Assembly (NCBI RefSeq): GCF_000729995.1
Contig: NZ_JNFG01000002.1
Location: 161,428-225,427, forward strand
Source: Caballeronia sordidicola
Lineage (GTDB): Bacteria > Pseudomonadota > Gammaproteobacteria > Burkholderiales > Burkholderiaceae
Length of the DNA: 64,000 nucleotides
Reading direction: 5' to 3'
This document shows positions 52,496 to 61,456 of this stretch, piece by piece (within the stretch, counting starts at the first letter, position 1; each line of letters begins with the position of its first letter). Under the pieces are notes generated by a model, which worked only from the letters and a program-made list of their open reading frames with translations, was not told where the DNA came from and searched no databases. The translations under genes were made by a program, and so were the position numbers.

Positions 52496-53206
52496 ATGCC
52501 AATGGAATCCAGTCAGCACCGCTACCGGTCACAGCTCGAAACGACCTCGTGGTTCCGGGGCCTGCCTGTCGAGTTGCAGGACTATCTGATCGGTCATGCC
52601 AACCTTCTCACACTGGAAAAGGGCCAATCCCTGTATCGGCGCGACGAACTGTCTGATGGTCTGTACGCTGTACTCGGCGGGGCACTTGCTATTGGCACCG
52701 TTGGTGCGGAGGGGAAAGAGGCGCTGCTCGCGGTGCTCGGACCGACTGCATGGATAGGGGAAATCTCGCTGTTCGATGGGCTGCCGCGTCCGAACGATGC
52801 CACTGCCGTCAGCAGGACGCTTTTGCTGCACGTGCCCGAGTCCGCGCTGCGAAGCCTGCTTGACTCCACGCCCCGCTATTGGCGCGATTTTGCGCTGCTG
52901 ATGGCGCAAAGACTGCGGGTTTTGTTCGAAAACACCGAGGCGGTTGCGCTGTTGCCCGCGGCGCAGCGCGTGGCGAGCCGGCTGTTGGTGATCGCCGGAG
53001 GGTATGGCGGACTCAACGCCACGCAGAACAGAATAAGGCTGTCGCAAGACAGCCTCGCTTCAATGGTGTCGTTGTCGCGGCAAACCACGAACCAGTTGCT
53101 CAGGAACCTCGAAAATCAACGGATAGTGAGCCTGAAGTCCGGGGAAATCGCCATTCTGGATTTCGATCGATTGCGTGCAGCCAGTCTTGGCGATCCCAGT
53201 CCGTAA
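52496..53206 (+). CDS. Crp/Fnr family transcriptional regulator
   Basis: 236 residues: cyclic-nucleotide-like sensor domain at about 18-135 (DGLYAVLGGALAIGTVGAEG, GEISLFDGLPR) and a Crp-type HTH at about 160-230 (LSQDSLASMVSLSRQTTNQL). No Fe-S cysteines are visible, so it is not an FNR oxygen sensor. Start at ATG 52496, or 52502. Divergent from the aldolase operon; converges with the ankyrin gene, 32 bases apart. Confidence 0.92.
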   Translation: MPMESSQHRYRSQLETTSWFRGLPVELQDYLIGHANLLTLEKGQSLYRRDELSDGLYAVLGGALAIGTVGAEGKEALLAVLGPTAWIGEISLFDGLPRPNDATAVSRTLLLHVPESALRSLLDSTPRYWRDFALLMAQRLRVLFENTEAVALLPAAQRVASRLLVIAGGYGGLNATQNRIRLSQDSLASMVSLSRQTTNQLLRNLENQRIVSLKSGEIAILDFDRLRAASLGDPSP

Positions 53207-53238
53207 CTTCGCATTCAAAAGCCAAGCAACGACACAGG

Positions 53239-54906
53239 TCAGCTCGATTCAGGGCTTGCGCCTCCACGTTCCAGCAAAACCTCCGTTACTCCCTCGGAGA
53301 ACCGTCTGGGCCGACCTTCGATGAGTAGCCGTTCCAGGTTTGATGGATCCCGCTCTACGTTGGGAAGTCCGTGAGCCATGAGCGCGCGGGCGCAGCCGAT
53401 CCAGTCGGGGTTCACGGGCACTGTCGGCTCGTTGACCGAGGCCCAGGACAGTGTGCCGAGCACGTCGTCTCCGAAGCCTTGTATCTCACGCCAGCTGGCT
53501 CCGCTAGCGAGCAGAAAGTCCGTGAGCTCCGCGTCGCCACGAAATACCGCGTGGTTCAGCGCTGACGCGTCCCAGTCTCCGCCACGCACGGCTACTGGCC
53601 AGCCGAGTTCGACCATGACCTTGACCGCCGCGCTGGATCCCCATGCTGCGGCGTCGGGCAGCAACCGAAAGCGGTCTTCCGGCAGCGAGCCTGGCAGTTC
53701 AGGATGCCGTGCCTGAATGCGGCGCGCCTCGATCGCGTCAGCGCGGGCACAGGCCGCCACGAAATCATCTTCCGCGCTTAGATTTTCGGCCACCCCGTAG
53801 GTGCGCAAGAGCTGCACGACCTCCGTCAGACCGACCTGCGCCGCCAACCGATAAGCACTGACACCCGCGGCCGTCTGCGCCGTGGGATCGGCACCGGCCG
53901 CAAGCAATGCGGCGATATGGCGAGGCGATCTGCTCACCGCAATCGCGCGCAGTAGCGGAGCCCCCCAGGTTTTCGTGGGTCCTTCTCCGGCCGGTTCGTT
54001 AGCGTCGCCGCCATGAGCCAGCAGCAGTTCGAGCGCTGCCGGGTCGGGCATGTCGAGCGCTCGCCGCAACGCATTCGTGCCGGCGACGCGCGCGCCGTAT
54101 CGAAGCAACAGACGGGTGCAGTCGAGGTTTTCCAGCGAGTGATAGAGCGATTCACCGTCATCAGGATTGGCGCCGGCTTTCAGAAGCATTTCCGTGAGCG
54201 CCGGATCGCGGATAACGCCAGCCGCACCGTAAAGGGCGGACAGTGGACCCGTTTCGTCGGGGGCTGCAAGAGACGCCGGTGGAAAGCGGTTACCAATATG
54301 TTGGTTGGGATCGGCACCGGCCTGAAGGAGATGCTGCGCACATTCGCGTAGCCGTCCAATGAACTCCGGCAGTTGTCCCAGGCGCGAGTGGGTCACCGCG
54401 ACAAGCGGCGGGAGGTTTAGCATTCCCCCCGCGCGGTGGGTCCAATCGGGATCGGCTGTGATTGTCCGAGACACCACGTCGAGCTGGCCAGCCGCGCAGG
54501 AGGCGTAAGCGTCCGTTGCGAGAAGGTCGGGATGTTCCTGCAGAAGCTGGACCGCGACGCGTGGCCGTGCCGCGTCATAGGTGCCGGTAACATCGCCGCC
54601 ATAGACTATTCCAAGCCAGCGCCGCTTCAGCCCCGCGAGATCCTGATGCGCGAAGGCGCTTGTCTCAACATAGAGGGCGAGATCCGCCCAGGAGGAAAAG
54701 CCATACTCGCGCGCGATACAGGAATGTGCATCGTGGAGGCGAAATTCAAGCGTTGTGATTTCACTCTCTGAGCGGTGCGCGGCGGCGGGAAGGTGATGGG
54801 CGAAGCGGGCAATCGCTGTTGCGTCGCCGTTGCGGTAGAGACGCAACAACTCCTTCGCCTGCTTCTTCAGATGGTCGAGATTGGCCTTGAGGGGCAGCTT
54901 TTTCAT
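53239..54906 (-). CDS. Ankyrin-repeat protein
   Basis: 555 residues. The N-terminal part (LDHLKKQAKELLRLYRNGD, then LHDAHSCIAREYGFSSWADL) is a small helical domain found in many bacterial ankyrin proteins. Repeats such as HLLQAGADPNQH, LTEMLLKAGANPDDG, LLLAHGGDANEP and ALLAAGADPTAQ show the ankyrin consensus. No signal peptide. Start at ATG 54906 with GAGGAT upstream. It follows the efflux operon on the same strand after 243 bases. Probably a protein-binding scaffold; partner unknown. Confidence 0.88.
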   Translation of the reverse strand: MKKLPLKANLDHLKKQAKELLRLYRNGDATAIARFAHHLPAAAHRSESEITTLEFRLHDAHSCIAREYGFSSWADLALYVETSAFAHQDLAGLKRRWLGIVYGGDVTGTYDAARPRVAVQLLQEHPDLLATDAYASCAAGQLDVVSRTITADPDWTHRAGGMLNLPPLVAVTHSRLGQLPEFIGRLRECAQHLLQAGADPNQHIGNRFPPASLAAPDETGPLSALYGAAGVIRDPALTEMLLKAGANPDDGESLYHSLENLDCTRLLLRYGARVAGTNALRRALDMPDPAALELLLAHGGDANEPAGEGPTKTWGAPLLRAIAVSRSPRHIAALLAAGADPTAQTAAGVSAYRLAAQVGLTEVVQLLRTYGVAENLSAEDDFVAACARADAIEARRIQARHPELPGSLPEDRFRLLPDAAAWGSSAAVKVMVELGWPVAVRGGDWDASALNHAVFRGDAELTDFLLASGASWREIQGFGDDVLGTLSWASVNEPTVPVNPDWIGCARALMAHGLPNVERDPSNLERLLIEGRPRRFSEGVTEVLLERGGASPESS

Positions 54907-55039
54907 GACGGATCCTCGTGCGTTTGATGGCCGAAGGTCCGCAATACCGCCAGCACAAAGGATGGTGTGATTTCTGACGCGCTGCTTACAGGTGGGTTCA
55001 ACCCTTTCCGCGGACCCGGAAGCGGCCTGCACCGCTAAT

Positions 55040-55064
55040 CCGGATGCTAGGCGATGACATCCGG
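55040..55064 (-). terminator. Hairpin downstream of the efflux operon
   Basis: CCGGATG (55040-55046) pairs with CATCCGG (55058-55064); a third CCGGATG lies at 55075-55081. The stem is 85 bases after the outer-membrane factor stop in the direction of transcription. No T-run, so a terminator role is tentative. Confidence 0.3.
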
Positions 55065-55149
55065 CTTCGTCAACCCGGATGCGATCGTATTGAAGAGGGG
55101 ACCGCGGCTTGCCAGCGAACCCCACGAAAGCACTGCATTCAGTGCCTCG

Positions 55150-56679
55150 TTAACGCGAGGCGTAAGTCGATTCCCAGCCGCCGCCGAGCGCCTTGCACAG
55201 AGTGATGAGATTCGCAGCAGCGGTCGCCTTGCTTTGTTCGAGGTTGCTCTGGCCGTCGAGCAATTGCTTCTGCACGTTCAGCACGTCGATATAGTCAACC
55301 GCCCCGGCCTTATAGCGCTGCTGCGCGACCGACAGTGCGCGCTGGTTCAGCGCAACCACCTCCGTCAGCCGATCGCGGCGCCGCTGCTCGGCATCGTAGA
55401 CAACAAGTGCATCGTCCACCTCGCGCCAGGCGTCGAGTACCGTGTGTTTGTAGACGATCGCGGCCTCCTGTTGTTGCGCCTCGCGCAGGTGCAGTGTCCC
55501 CTTGAGGCGTCCGCCTTCGAAGATCGGCATGGTAATGGACGGTCCGACAACAAACTGTCCCGACGCCCAGTTCGCGAGGCTCGAGAGCTGAAGCGTCTGG
55601 AAACCCGCGCTGCCGTTCAGCGAAATGCGCGGATAAAAGTCTGCTTTCGCCATGCCGATCGACGCCGTGGCCGCGTGCAACTGCGCTTCCGCTCGCCTTA
55701 TATCGGGCCTGCGCTGCACCAACTCCGACGGAAAGCCGATAGGCACCTGTGCAGGCAACTCGGGCACGTCGAGCGCTTCGTCGAGTGTTTGCTTAAGCGC
55801 GCCCGGCTCCTCGGCGAGCAATACGCCAATCGCGTTGATCGTGGTCTCGCATCGCGATTCGAGCGTCGGAAGCAGGCTTTCGATTGACTCCGCCTGCGCG
55901 GATGCGTTGGCCACATCCAGATCCGTCGTCACGCCTTCATGCACCCGTACCTGCGTGAGCTTCGTGGTATTGCGGGCAAGCTCAAGGTTTTGATTCGCTA
56001 TCCGAAGCAACGACTGTGTGTCGCGTAACTCGATATAGTCTCGCGCAAGTTCCGCACGGGCAGACAACAAGACCGCGTTCCGGTCTTCGTAAGAAGCATC
56101 GGCCAGGGCGGATGCGGCTTCGACACCGCGTCGATTCCGGCCCCAGATATCGAGTTCCCAGGATGCATCGAAGCCTGCTTGATAGAGGTTGTAAGCCGGC
56201 GAACCCTTGGAGCCCGGCAACGGCGCCACGCCAAGCGGCGTGGCGCCCGAAGCGGATTGCGACTGGGTTTCGGTTGGGCTGACCCCGAGCAACGACAGGA
56301 TGCCGTTCGGACTTCCGCGCTCGCGGTCGTACGACGCAGCGCCGTCCAGCGTGGGATATTCCGCCGCGCCGGCCACGCGCTGTTCGGCCCGGCTTTGCCG
56401 AAGGCGCGCCGACGCCGCGGCCACGTCGAGGTTCGCATCGGCGAGTTGCTGTTCAAGCGAGTTCAACGTGGGGTCGTTAAACAGTGTCCACCACTCTGTA
56501 TTGAAGCCGGCTTCGACGGCTTTGCTGGGCGCTTGCGCAGCTTGGGTACGATCAAAGACTTGCGGCGGCGCGGAAGTTGTTGGCGCTTCGAAATTCGGCC
56601 CCACGGTGCAGCCTGCTATCACAAGGCACGCCAATATCTCCAACACTAAGGTGCTGAGGGAAAAGTCTTTCGCGTTCAT
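55150..56679 (-). CDS. Efflux outer-membrane lipoprotein, NodT/OprM family
   Basis: 509 residues. Lipoprotein signal ending in VIAGC, the acylation site, followed by TVGPNFEAP. Two repeated domains of the TolC/OprM fold: LNSLEQQLADANLDVAAASA and IEDRNAVLLSARAELARDY-like helices, FPSELVQRRPDIRRAEAQLH in the second. Trimeric outer-membrane channel. Overlaps the HlyD gene by four bases (56676-56679), so produced together with the pump. Confidence 0.93.
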   Translation of the reverse strand: MNAKDFSLSTLVLEILACLVIAGCTVGPNFEAPTTSAPPQVFDRTQAAQAPSKAVEAGFNTEWWTLFNDPTLNSLEQQLADANLDVAAASARLRQSRAEQRVAGAAEYPTLDGAASYDRERGSPNGILSLLGVSPTETQSQSASGATPLGVAPLPGSKGSPAYNLYQAGFDASWELDIWGRNRRGVEAASALADASYEDRNAVLLSARAELARDYIELRDTQSLLRIANQNLELARNTTKLTQVRVHEGVTTDLDVANASAQAESIESLLPTLESRCETTINAIGVLLAEEPGALKQTLDEALDVPELPAQVPIGFPSELVQRRPDIRRAEAQLHAATASIGMAKADFYPRISLNGSAGFQTLQLSSLANWASGQFVVGPSITMPIFEGGRLKGTLHLREAQQQEAAIVYKHTVLDAWREVDDALVVYDAEQRRRDRLTEVVALNQRALSVAQQRYKAGAVDYIDVLNVQKQLLDGQSNLEQSKATAAANLITLCKALGGGWESTYASR

Positions 56680-57752
56680 TTTGCATCTCCCCCTTCGGCC
56701 GGCTTGTCGCCATGCTGACCGACAGCCACCTCTGTTTCCACAGACAGCCCCACGCTCAACGCAGACGCCGCTTCCTGACCGCGGTCAATGGTGATCTTGA
56801 CGGGTACGCGCTGGACGACCTTCGTGAAGTTGCCCGTCGCATTGTCGGGCGCGATAGGCGCAAAGCTCACGCCGGTTGCCGGAGCGAGACTATCGACGCG
56901 GCCGTGAATCACCGTGCCAGGAAAGCTGTCGACCTTGATCCGCACGCTTTCGCCCGGCCGCATGCGGGTGATCTGGTTTTCCTGAAAGTTCGCGACGATA
57001 TAGGCATCGGAAAGCGGCACGATCGCGAGAACCGGCGCACCGGGCGTCACGAATGCGCCAACTCGCGCAGAACGTCGCCCGACCTTGCCGTCGACCGGCG
57101 CGTGAATTTCCGTGTAAGACAGGTTGAGCTTTGCCTGCTCGAGCGCCGCCTCGGCGCGTGCCTGCGCGCCGGCTGCCTTATCGCGCTGGGTGTTCAATAC
57201 GCCCAGGTTCTGCTCGGTCGATGCCAGCGCGGCCTGGTTGCGGGCCTGCTGCGCGAGCAGCTCGGCAAGCGTGCTGGACGCGTGCTGTTGCTCCTGAGCC
57301 GTTCCTGCACCGGCGTCCGAGAGATTCTGATACCGCGCGGCGTTCGCTCGTGCAAACTGGATCGACGCATCGTCGGACTTAAGCGTCGCGCGCGCCTGCT
57401 CGACGAGCGAGGGCTGCCGCGCGATCTCGGCATCGTAGTTCGCAACCGACGCCCTTGCCGCAGTGACGTCCGCTTCCGCACTCATCAATGCAGCCTTGAA
57501 GTCCCGGTCATCAATCCGCACCAGCAATTGCCCGGCTTTGACGGATTGGTTGTCATCGACGAATACGTCGGATATCTGGCCGGCGACCCGCGGCGCCACG
57601 AGGGTGAAATCGGCCTCCACATAGGCATCGTTCGTGGATTCGCTATTCGAGTGGCTTAACAGGCCCGAGCATGCCAATGCGCCAACACCGACTGCGACAA
57701 CCAAAGCGGCAACACGAATAATCTTGAGGGGAGATTGAGTAGCGGATGACAT
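56676..57752 (-). CDS. HlyD/EmrA-type membrane fusion protein
   Basis: 358 residues. One N-terminal membrane segment (IIRVAALVVAVGVGALACSG), lipoyl halves VAPRVAGQISDVFVDDNQSV and IHAPVDGKVGRRSARVGAFV, and a long alpha-helical hairpin between. Bridges the inner-membrane pump and outer-membrane channel. Start at ATG 57752, after which only two bases separate it from the pump gene stop. Part of the EmrAB-like tripartite system. Confidence 0.93.
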   Translation of the reverse strand: MSSATQSPLKIIRVAALVVAVGVGALACSGLLSHSNSESTNDAYVEADFTLVAPRVAGQISDVFVDDNQSVKAGQLLVRIDDRDFKAALMSAEADVTAARASVANYDAEIARQPSLVEQARATLKSDDASIQFARANAARYQNLSDAGAGTAQEQQHASSTLAELLAQQARNQAALASTEQNLGVLNTQRDKAAGAQARAEAALEQAKLNLSYTEIHAPVDGKVGRRSARVGAFVTPGAPVLAIVPLSDAYIVANFQENQITRMRPGESVRIKVDSFPGTVIHGRVDSLAPATGVSFAPIAPDNATGNFTKVVQRVPVKITIDRGQEAASALSVGLSVETEVAVGQHGDKPAEGGDAK

Positions 57753-57754
57753 GA

Positions 57755-59389
57755 TTACCGTCCCTTGGTGGGAAGAGGAGCCGGGGTGCACCACGGCGGA
57801 TAAATACGCACGGGCAACACTGGCACGAGGAAGAGAACGGCGATGGCAACACCTGCCATGACGCAATAAAGATCAGCCGAGGTCAGCACCACAGCCTGCT
57901 CGTGGATCCGGTGTGCAAGTTCGCCGAGACCATGAGCCGCGTTGATGCTTTGGCTCGTCACCAGCGCGTGATTGCCCAAGTGGTCCACGAGCGTGTTCGA
58001 ATGAAGACGTTCGCGATCGGTACCCAAGCCTTCGATAAGACCCGTCGCCAAGGCCGCGGAAAATGTTTTGATCGAGTTGAACATCGCTGAAGCAAACGGA
58101 CCGTCTGTCGGGGCCAGGCCCGTCGTCACGCCCATCAGGATTCCCAGGATCACCATCGGCTGCGCGACGATCTGTATGGACTGAAGCCAGTAGAAGTTGT
58201 TGCGGATCCACTCGGACGTGATGAAGCTGCCCATCAGGCACGTGCTGGTCATGAGGCACAATCCAATCGCCATGACCCACCGGTGGTCGACGCGTCGCAG
58301 GTTCAACAGAGCAGCCGTCAAAGGCAGCGCGATCAACAGAGGGATTGCCACCAGCAACGACAAAGGCGCAGTCTGCAGCGGCCGGTAGCCGTGAACCCTG
58401 GCGAGATATTGGCCGGGTATGGCCGCCACGCCAACCAGCAGAATGACCGCGCCCACGAGTGTCATCAGTCCGTGCGTAAAGTTTCTGCGTGACAGCAACT
58501 GCAACTTGAAAAAGGGCAGCGGGTGAAACCACTCGTTGGCGAGGAATGTCGCTAGCAGGAGCGTCCCGCCAATAAACATCAAGCGAATGAAATCGGAATT
58601 GAGCCAGTCGAGACGGTCCCCTTGCAGAAGGCCCGTCACGAGCATGGCGACAGCCGGAAATCCTGTCAGAAACCCGGTCCAGTTGAATGCCTTGAGTCGT
58701 TCGAGTTTCAGCGGATCGGGCGGAAGTCCCTGCTGGATCGCCACACAGCATGCAATACCAAGTGGCACGATTTGCCAGAAGGCCATTTGCCAACCGACAT
58801 ACTCGGTCCACAAAGCGGCGAGGGGTGTACCGAGCGCCGGCCCAAAGGTTGCTGTGAGCGCGTAGCCTGCGAGCCCGTATAGCTTCACTTTGGGCGGAAG
58901 ATAACGCAACGCCACAATGATCAGCATGGGGGGAAGACATCCACCGGCAATCCCCTGCAAGACGCGCAACACGTAGAGCGTAAGCAGGTTCGGTGCGAAG
59001 GGGCAAAGGATGCCGAAGAGCATCGTCGCGATCACGGCGCCGATCGTGAACCGCTTGAGCGTGAACGTGATCCCGAACCATGGGGCAAACACCATCGTCG
59101 CCACGTTAGCCGCTTCGAACAAAGCGGTCAGCCAGGTTCCATCGTCATGCCCAATTGAGAATGCACCCTGAATGTCCGCCAGCGACACTGCGGTGACCTG
59201 TTCGTTGAGAATGGCCAGGAGAGACGCAAGCAACATCCCGACGAGGCCAACCGCAAGACGAAGCGAAAGCGCGGATTGTGTGGGCGTCGGCTGCGCAGGA
59301 GCCTTTGTCCCTGGCACTGAAACGGATGCCGGCAGCTGTGCGACGGTCGGCGTTTCCGTTTCACCGATCAAAGAGTTGCCTGTACTCAT
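57755..59389 (-). CDS. DHA2-family MFS efflux pump (EmrB-like)
   Basis: 544 residues, about 14 membrane segments. A 40-residue hydrophilic N-terminus precedes helix 1 (LAVGLVGMLLASLLAILNEQ). YVLRVLQGIAGGCLPPMLII corresponds to motif C-like regions of DHA2 transporters. Exports drugs or organic acids together with the HlyD and NodT-type proteins encoded just downstream. AACGGGAG precedes ATG 59389. Preceded by the ABM gene (106 bases). Confidence 0.92.
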   Translation of the reverse strand: MSTGNSLIGETETPTVAQLPASVSVPGTKAPAQPTPTQSALSLRLAVGLVGMLLASLLAILNEQVTAVSLADIQGAFSIGHDDGTWLTALFEAANVATMVFAPWFGITFTLKRFTIGAVIATMLFGILCPFAPNLLTLYVLRVLQGIAGGCLPPMLIIVALRYLPPKVKLYGLAGYALTATFGPALGTPLAALWTEYVGWQMAFWQIVPLGIACCVAIQQGLPPDPLKLERLKAFNWTGFLTGFPAVAMLVTGLLQGDRLDWLNSDFIRLMFIGGTLLLATFLANEWFHPLPFFKLQLLSRRNFTHGLMTLVGAVILLVGVAAIPGQYLARVHGYRPLQTAPLSLLVAIPLLIALPLTAALLNLRRVDHRWVMAIGLCLMTSTCLMGSFITSEWIRNNFYWLQSIQIVAQPMVILGILMGVTTGLAPTDGPFASAMFNSIKTFSAALATGLIEGLGTDRERLHSNTLVDHLGNHALVTSQSINAAHGLGELAHRIHEQAVVLTSADLYCVMAGVAIAVLFLVPVLPVRIYPPWCTPAPLPTKGR

Positions 59390-59411
59390 GGAACTCCCGT
59401 TGTTATTCTGG

Positions 59412-59428
59412 TTAGATAGGGTATCTAA
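59412..59428. promoter_or_regulatory. Palindrome in front of the efflux pump gene
   Basis: TTAGATA-GGG-TATCTAA, a perfect 7-3-7 inverted repeat, 22 bases upstream of the pump start and downstream of the ABM gene. It could be an operator or attenuator that sets pump expression apart from the ABM gene. Confidence 0.4.
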
Positions 59429-59495
59429 ATAGTTTCAGTGGGAGGTCACACGGCAAACGAAGAACCTCCCACACCTATAACGCAACGCGACCGCT

Positions 59496-60170
59496 TTATG
59501 CCTTCGCTTGCACCTCTTTAAAGTATTGCGGTGCTTCCCGGCGATCGAACATGCCGTACTCCCGGATAATGCGGATATTGCGCAGGCGCGAGCGCTCCGA
59601 GCTCGCCGCATCGCGTTCGAACGCTTCAAATGCCGCATGGTCGCGCCACGTCACGACCGCGATCACGACCCCCGGTGTCACCAGGTGATCGAAGACGTCC
59701 CAGGAAACGAGGCCAGGCGCGCTGGTATCCACGCCAAGTGCTGACGCCACTGCTGCGGCGCCTGCCTCCTTGACCCACTCCGCCGAAAATTCCCCATCAT
59801 GGAGGGACACGGTTGAACCTTGACCCGTCTCGGTGACGTCCAGGCGCTGCTCACGCAACACCTGCCCGGCGGGCAGGTGGGTGTCGCTGACGGTCTGGCC
59901 AATGCGCAAGCGATAGTCGGAAAACACCCGGTCACGCGCAGCTTGCATGATCTTGTGGTGGGTCTCCTGGCTACGCCAGCGGATGAGCGACTTCTCGTCG
60001 CGCCAGCTCGACAGCGAAAGAAGCCAGCCGTCACGTGTAAGACTTGCATAGCGATTGTTGTCGATAAACCCGTCGATTTTCTCGAGTTCAGGACGCAGCA
60101 TCTTGGCCATGCCGAGATAGGCATCGAACTGTTCAGGGATGGGGTGGACTTCAAGCATTGCGGTAAACAT
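59496..60170 (-). CDS. Two-domain ABM (antibiotic biosynthesis monooxygenase) protein
   Basis: 224 residues with two dimeric alpha+beta barrels in tandem. First domain about 1-100 (MFTAMLEVHPIPEQFDAYLG, NNRYASLTRDGWLLSLSSW), second about 115-220 (LVSWDVFDHLVTPGVVIAVV, FEAFERDAASSERSRLRNIR). Members are cofactor-free monooxygenases or haem-degrading enzymes, or merely bind ligands. First gene of the unit that continues into the efflux pump, divergent from a LysR gene. Confidence 0.85.
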   Translation of the reverse strand: MFTAMLEVHPIPEQFDAYLGMAKMLRPELEKIDGFIDNNRYASLTRDGWLLSLSSWRDEKSLIRWRSQETHHKIMQAARDRVFSDYRLRIGQTVSDTHLPAGQVLREQRLDVTETGQGSTVSLHDGEFSAEWVKEAGAAAVASALGVDTSAPGLVSWDVFDHLVTPGVVIAVVTWRDHAAFEAFERDAASSERSRLRNIRIIREYGMFDRREAPQYFKEVQAKA

Positions 60171-60376
60171 GGGCGCCTCTCTCGGGTTGGTTGGGCTTTA
60201 CAACGTGCTGTAATTGTCGGAGATAGGCCCGTCCACAGGCGTCCAAGCTAGTCAGGTATTAGGCCAAAGAGTGGATGAATCTTGCCAACCGGTTCCCCGA
60301 TCTCCTGATACCCATCACGGTCTGAAAGAGTCCTTTGCAAGCCGATAAGGCAAACTCCCCTGATACGAACAAAAGA

Positions 60377-60425
60377 TAAATAGCCATCTCTCGCCATGTC
60401 GAAAGAGTTGAGCCCTGGCTATTTA
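60377..60425. promoter_or_regulatory. Ten-base inverted repeat in the LysR-ABM intergenic region
   Basis: TAAATAGCCA (60377-60386) and TGGCTATTTA (60416-60425) are perfectly complementary with 29 bases between. It lies in the 353-base gap between the divergent ABM and LysR genes, 99 bases before the LysR start. It may be a two-site operator or a cruciform. The rest of the gap shows no gene. Confidence 0.45.
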
Positions 60426-60523
60426 ACGTTTTTCTTTGAGGGACCCCATGGCGCGAATCGTGACCATGCGGATCACAACGCATAAAATCACGACATATGA
60501 ACGCGGGGACCCGGGGAAACGAA

Positions 60524-61456
60524 ATGGACAAATTGCGTGAGATGGAGATTTTTGTAGCCATCGTCGACCGAGGCAGCTTTACTGCCGCGGCCGACAAAGT
60601 TGGCATGTCATCCGCCGCCGTTTCACGGGCGGTCAGTTCTCTGGAAGCGCGCCTTGGCACACCGCTTCTTGCCCGGACGACTCGATCGGTTCGTCCGACC
60701 GATGCAGGCATGACCTACCTCGAAGCCTGCAGGACGGTGTTGGACGCCATCACGGACGCGGAAGCGAACATTGCGGCGGATCAACTCAATCCCGTCGGTA
60801 CGTTGACCATTTCCGCACCGGTCTTGTTTGGCCAGCGATATGTTGCGCCGCTGGTCAACGCGTTCGCGCTGCGTTACCCGGACGTCAGCATCAATGCGGT
60901 GTATGCCGATCGAACCACGCGGCTTCTGGAGGAAGGGGTGGATATCGCCATCCGTGTCGGCCACCTTGGCGACTCTTCCACATTCGCGATTCCATTGGGT
61001 TTCGTGCGGCGTCGGACCTACGCGGCTCCGTCGTATCTCGCCGAGCATGGGGAACCCCTTCACCCCAGGGATCTGGCCAGTCACCACTGTGTGTCCTTCA
61101 CGGGGGTCTCGCCGCCGCTCGAGTGGGTGTTCAACGAGAACGGTGCGAGGTTGCCGGTCAGGCTTCGGCCTCGGATGATTGTCGACCTGGGTCCCGCTGC
61201 CGTTCTCGCCGCTGTCGACGGTGTGGGGATAACGCAGTTTCTGTCGTATCAGGCCGCGCCTGAGGTAGACGATGGCAGGCTTCAGGCCATCCTCACCTCA
61301 TTCGAGCCCGAGTCGGTCCCGGTGAGCCTGCTGCATGTGGAGCGGCGAAGCACGAGCGGCAAGATTCGCGCTTTCGTCGAATTCGTTACCGAGACGCTAC
61401 GCAAGAATGCGCACCTTCAGGGCGTGGACGCTACTGCAATGCGAACTTCCCGATAG
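60524..61456 (+). CDS. LysR family transcriptional regulator (efflux operon)
   Basis: 310 residues: HTH at about 2-60 (MDKLREMEIFVAIVDRGSF, then ADKVGMSSAAVSRAVSSLEA) and an effector domain. Belongs to the large CrgA/YafC-like subgroup. Start at ATG 60524 with GGGGAAACG upstream. Divergent from the ABM-efflux operon and probably its regulator. Its last 40 bases overlap the end of the Mug gene on the other strand. Confidence 0.92.
   Translation: MDKLREMEIFVAIVDRGSFTAAADKVGMSSAAVSRAVSSLEARLGTPLLARTTRSVRPTDAGMTYLEACRTVLDAITDAEANIAADQLNPVGTLTISAPVLFGQRYVAPLVNAFALRYPDVSINAVYADRTTRLLEEGVDIAIRVGHLGDSSTFAIPLGFVRRRTYAAPSYLAEHGEPLHPRDLASHHCVSFTGVSPPLEWVFNENGARLPVRLRPRMIVDLGPAAVLAAVDGVGITQFLSYQAAPEVDDGRLQAILTSFEPESVPVSLLHVERRSTSGKIRAFVEFVTETLRKNAHLQGVDATAMRTSR

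Noticed and set aside
52496..53206. Oxygen-sensing FNR
   Set aside because: The N-terminal cysteine cluster needed for an iron-sulfur centre is absent.
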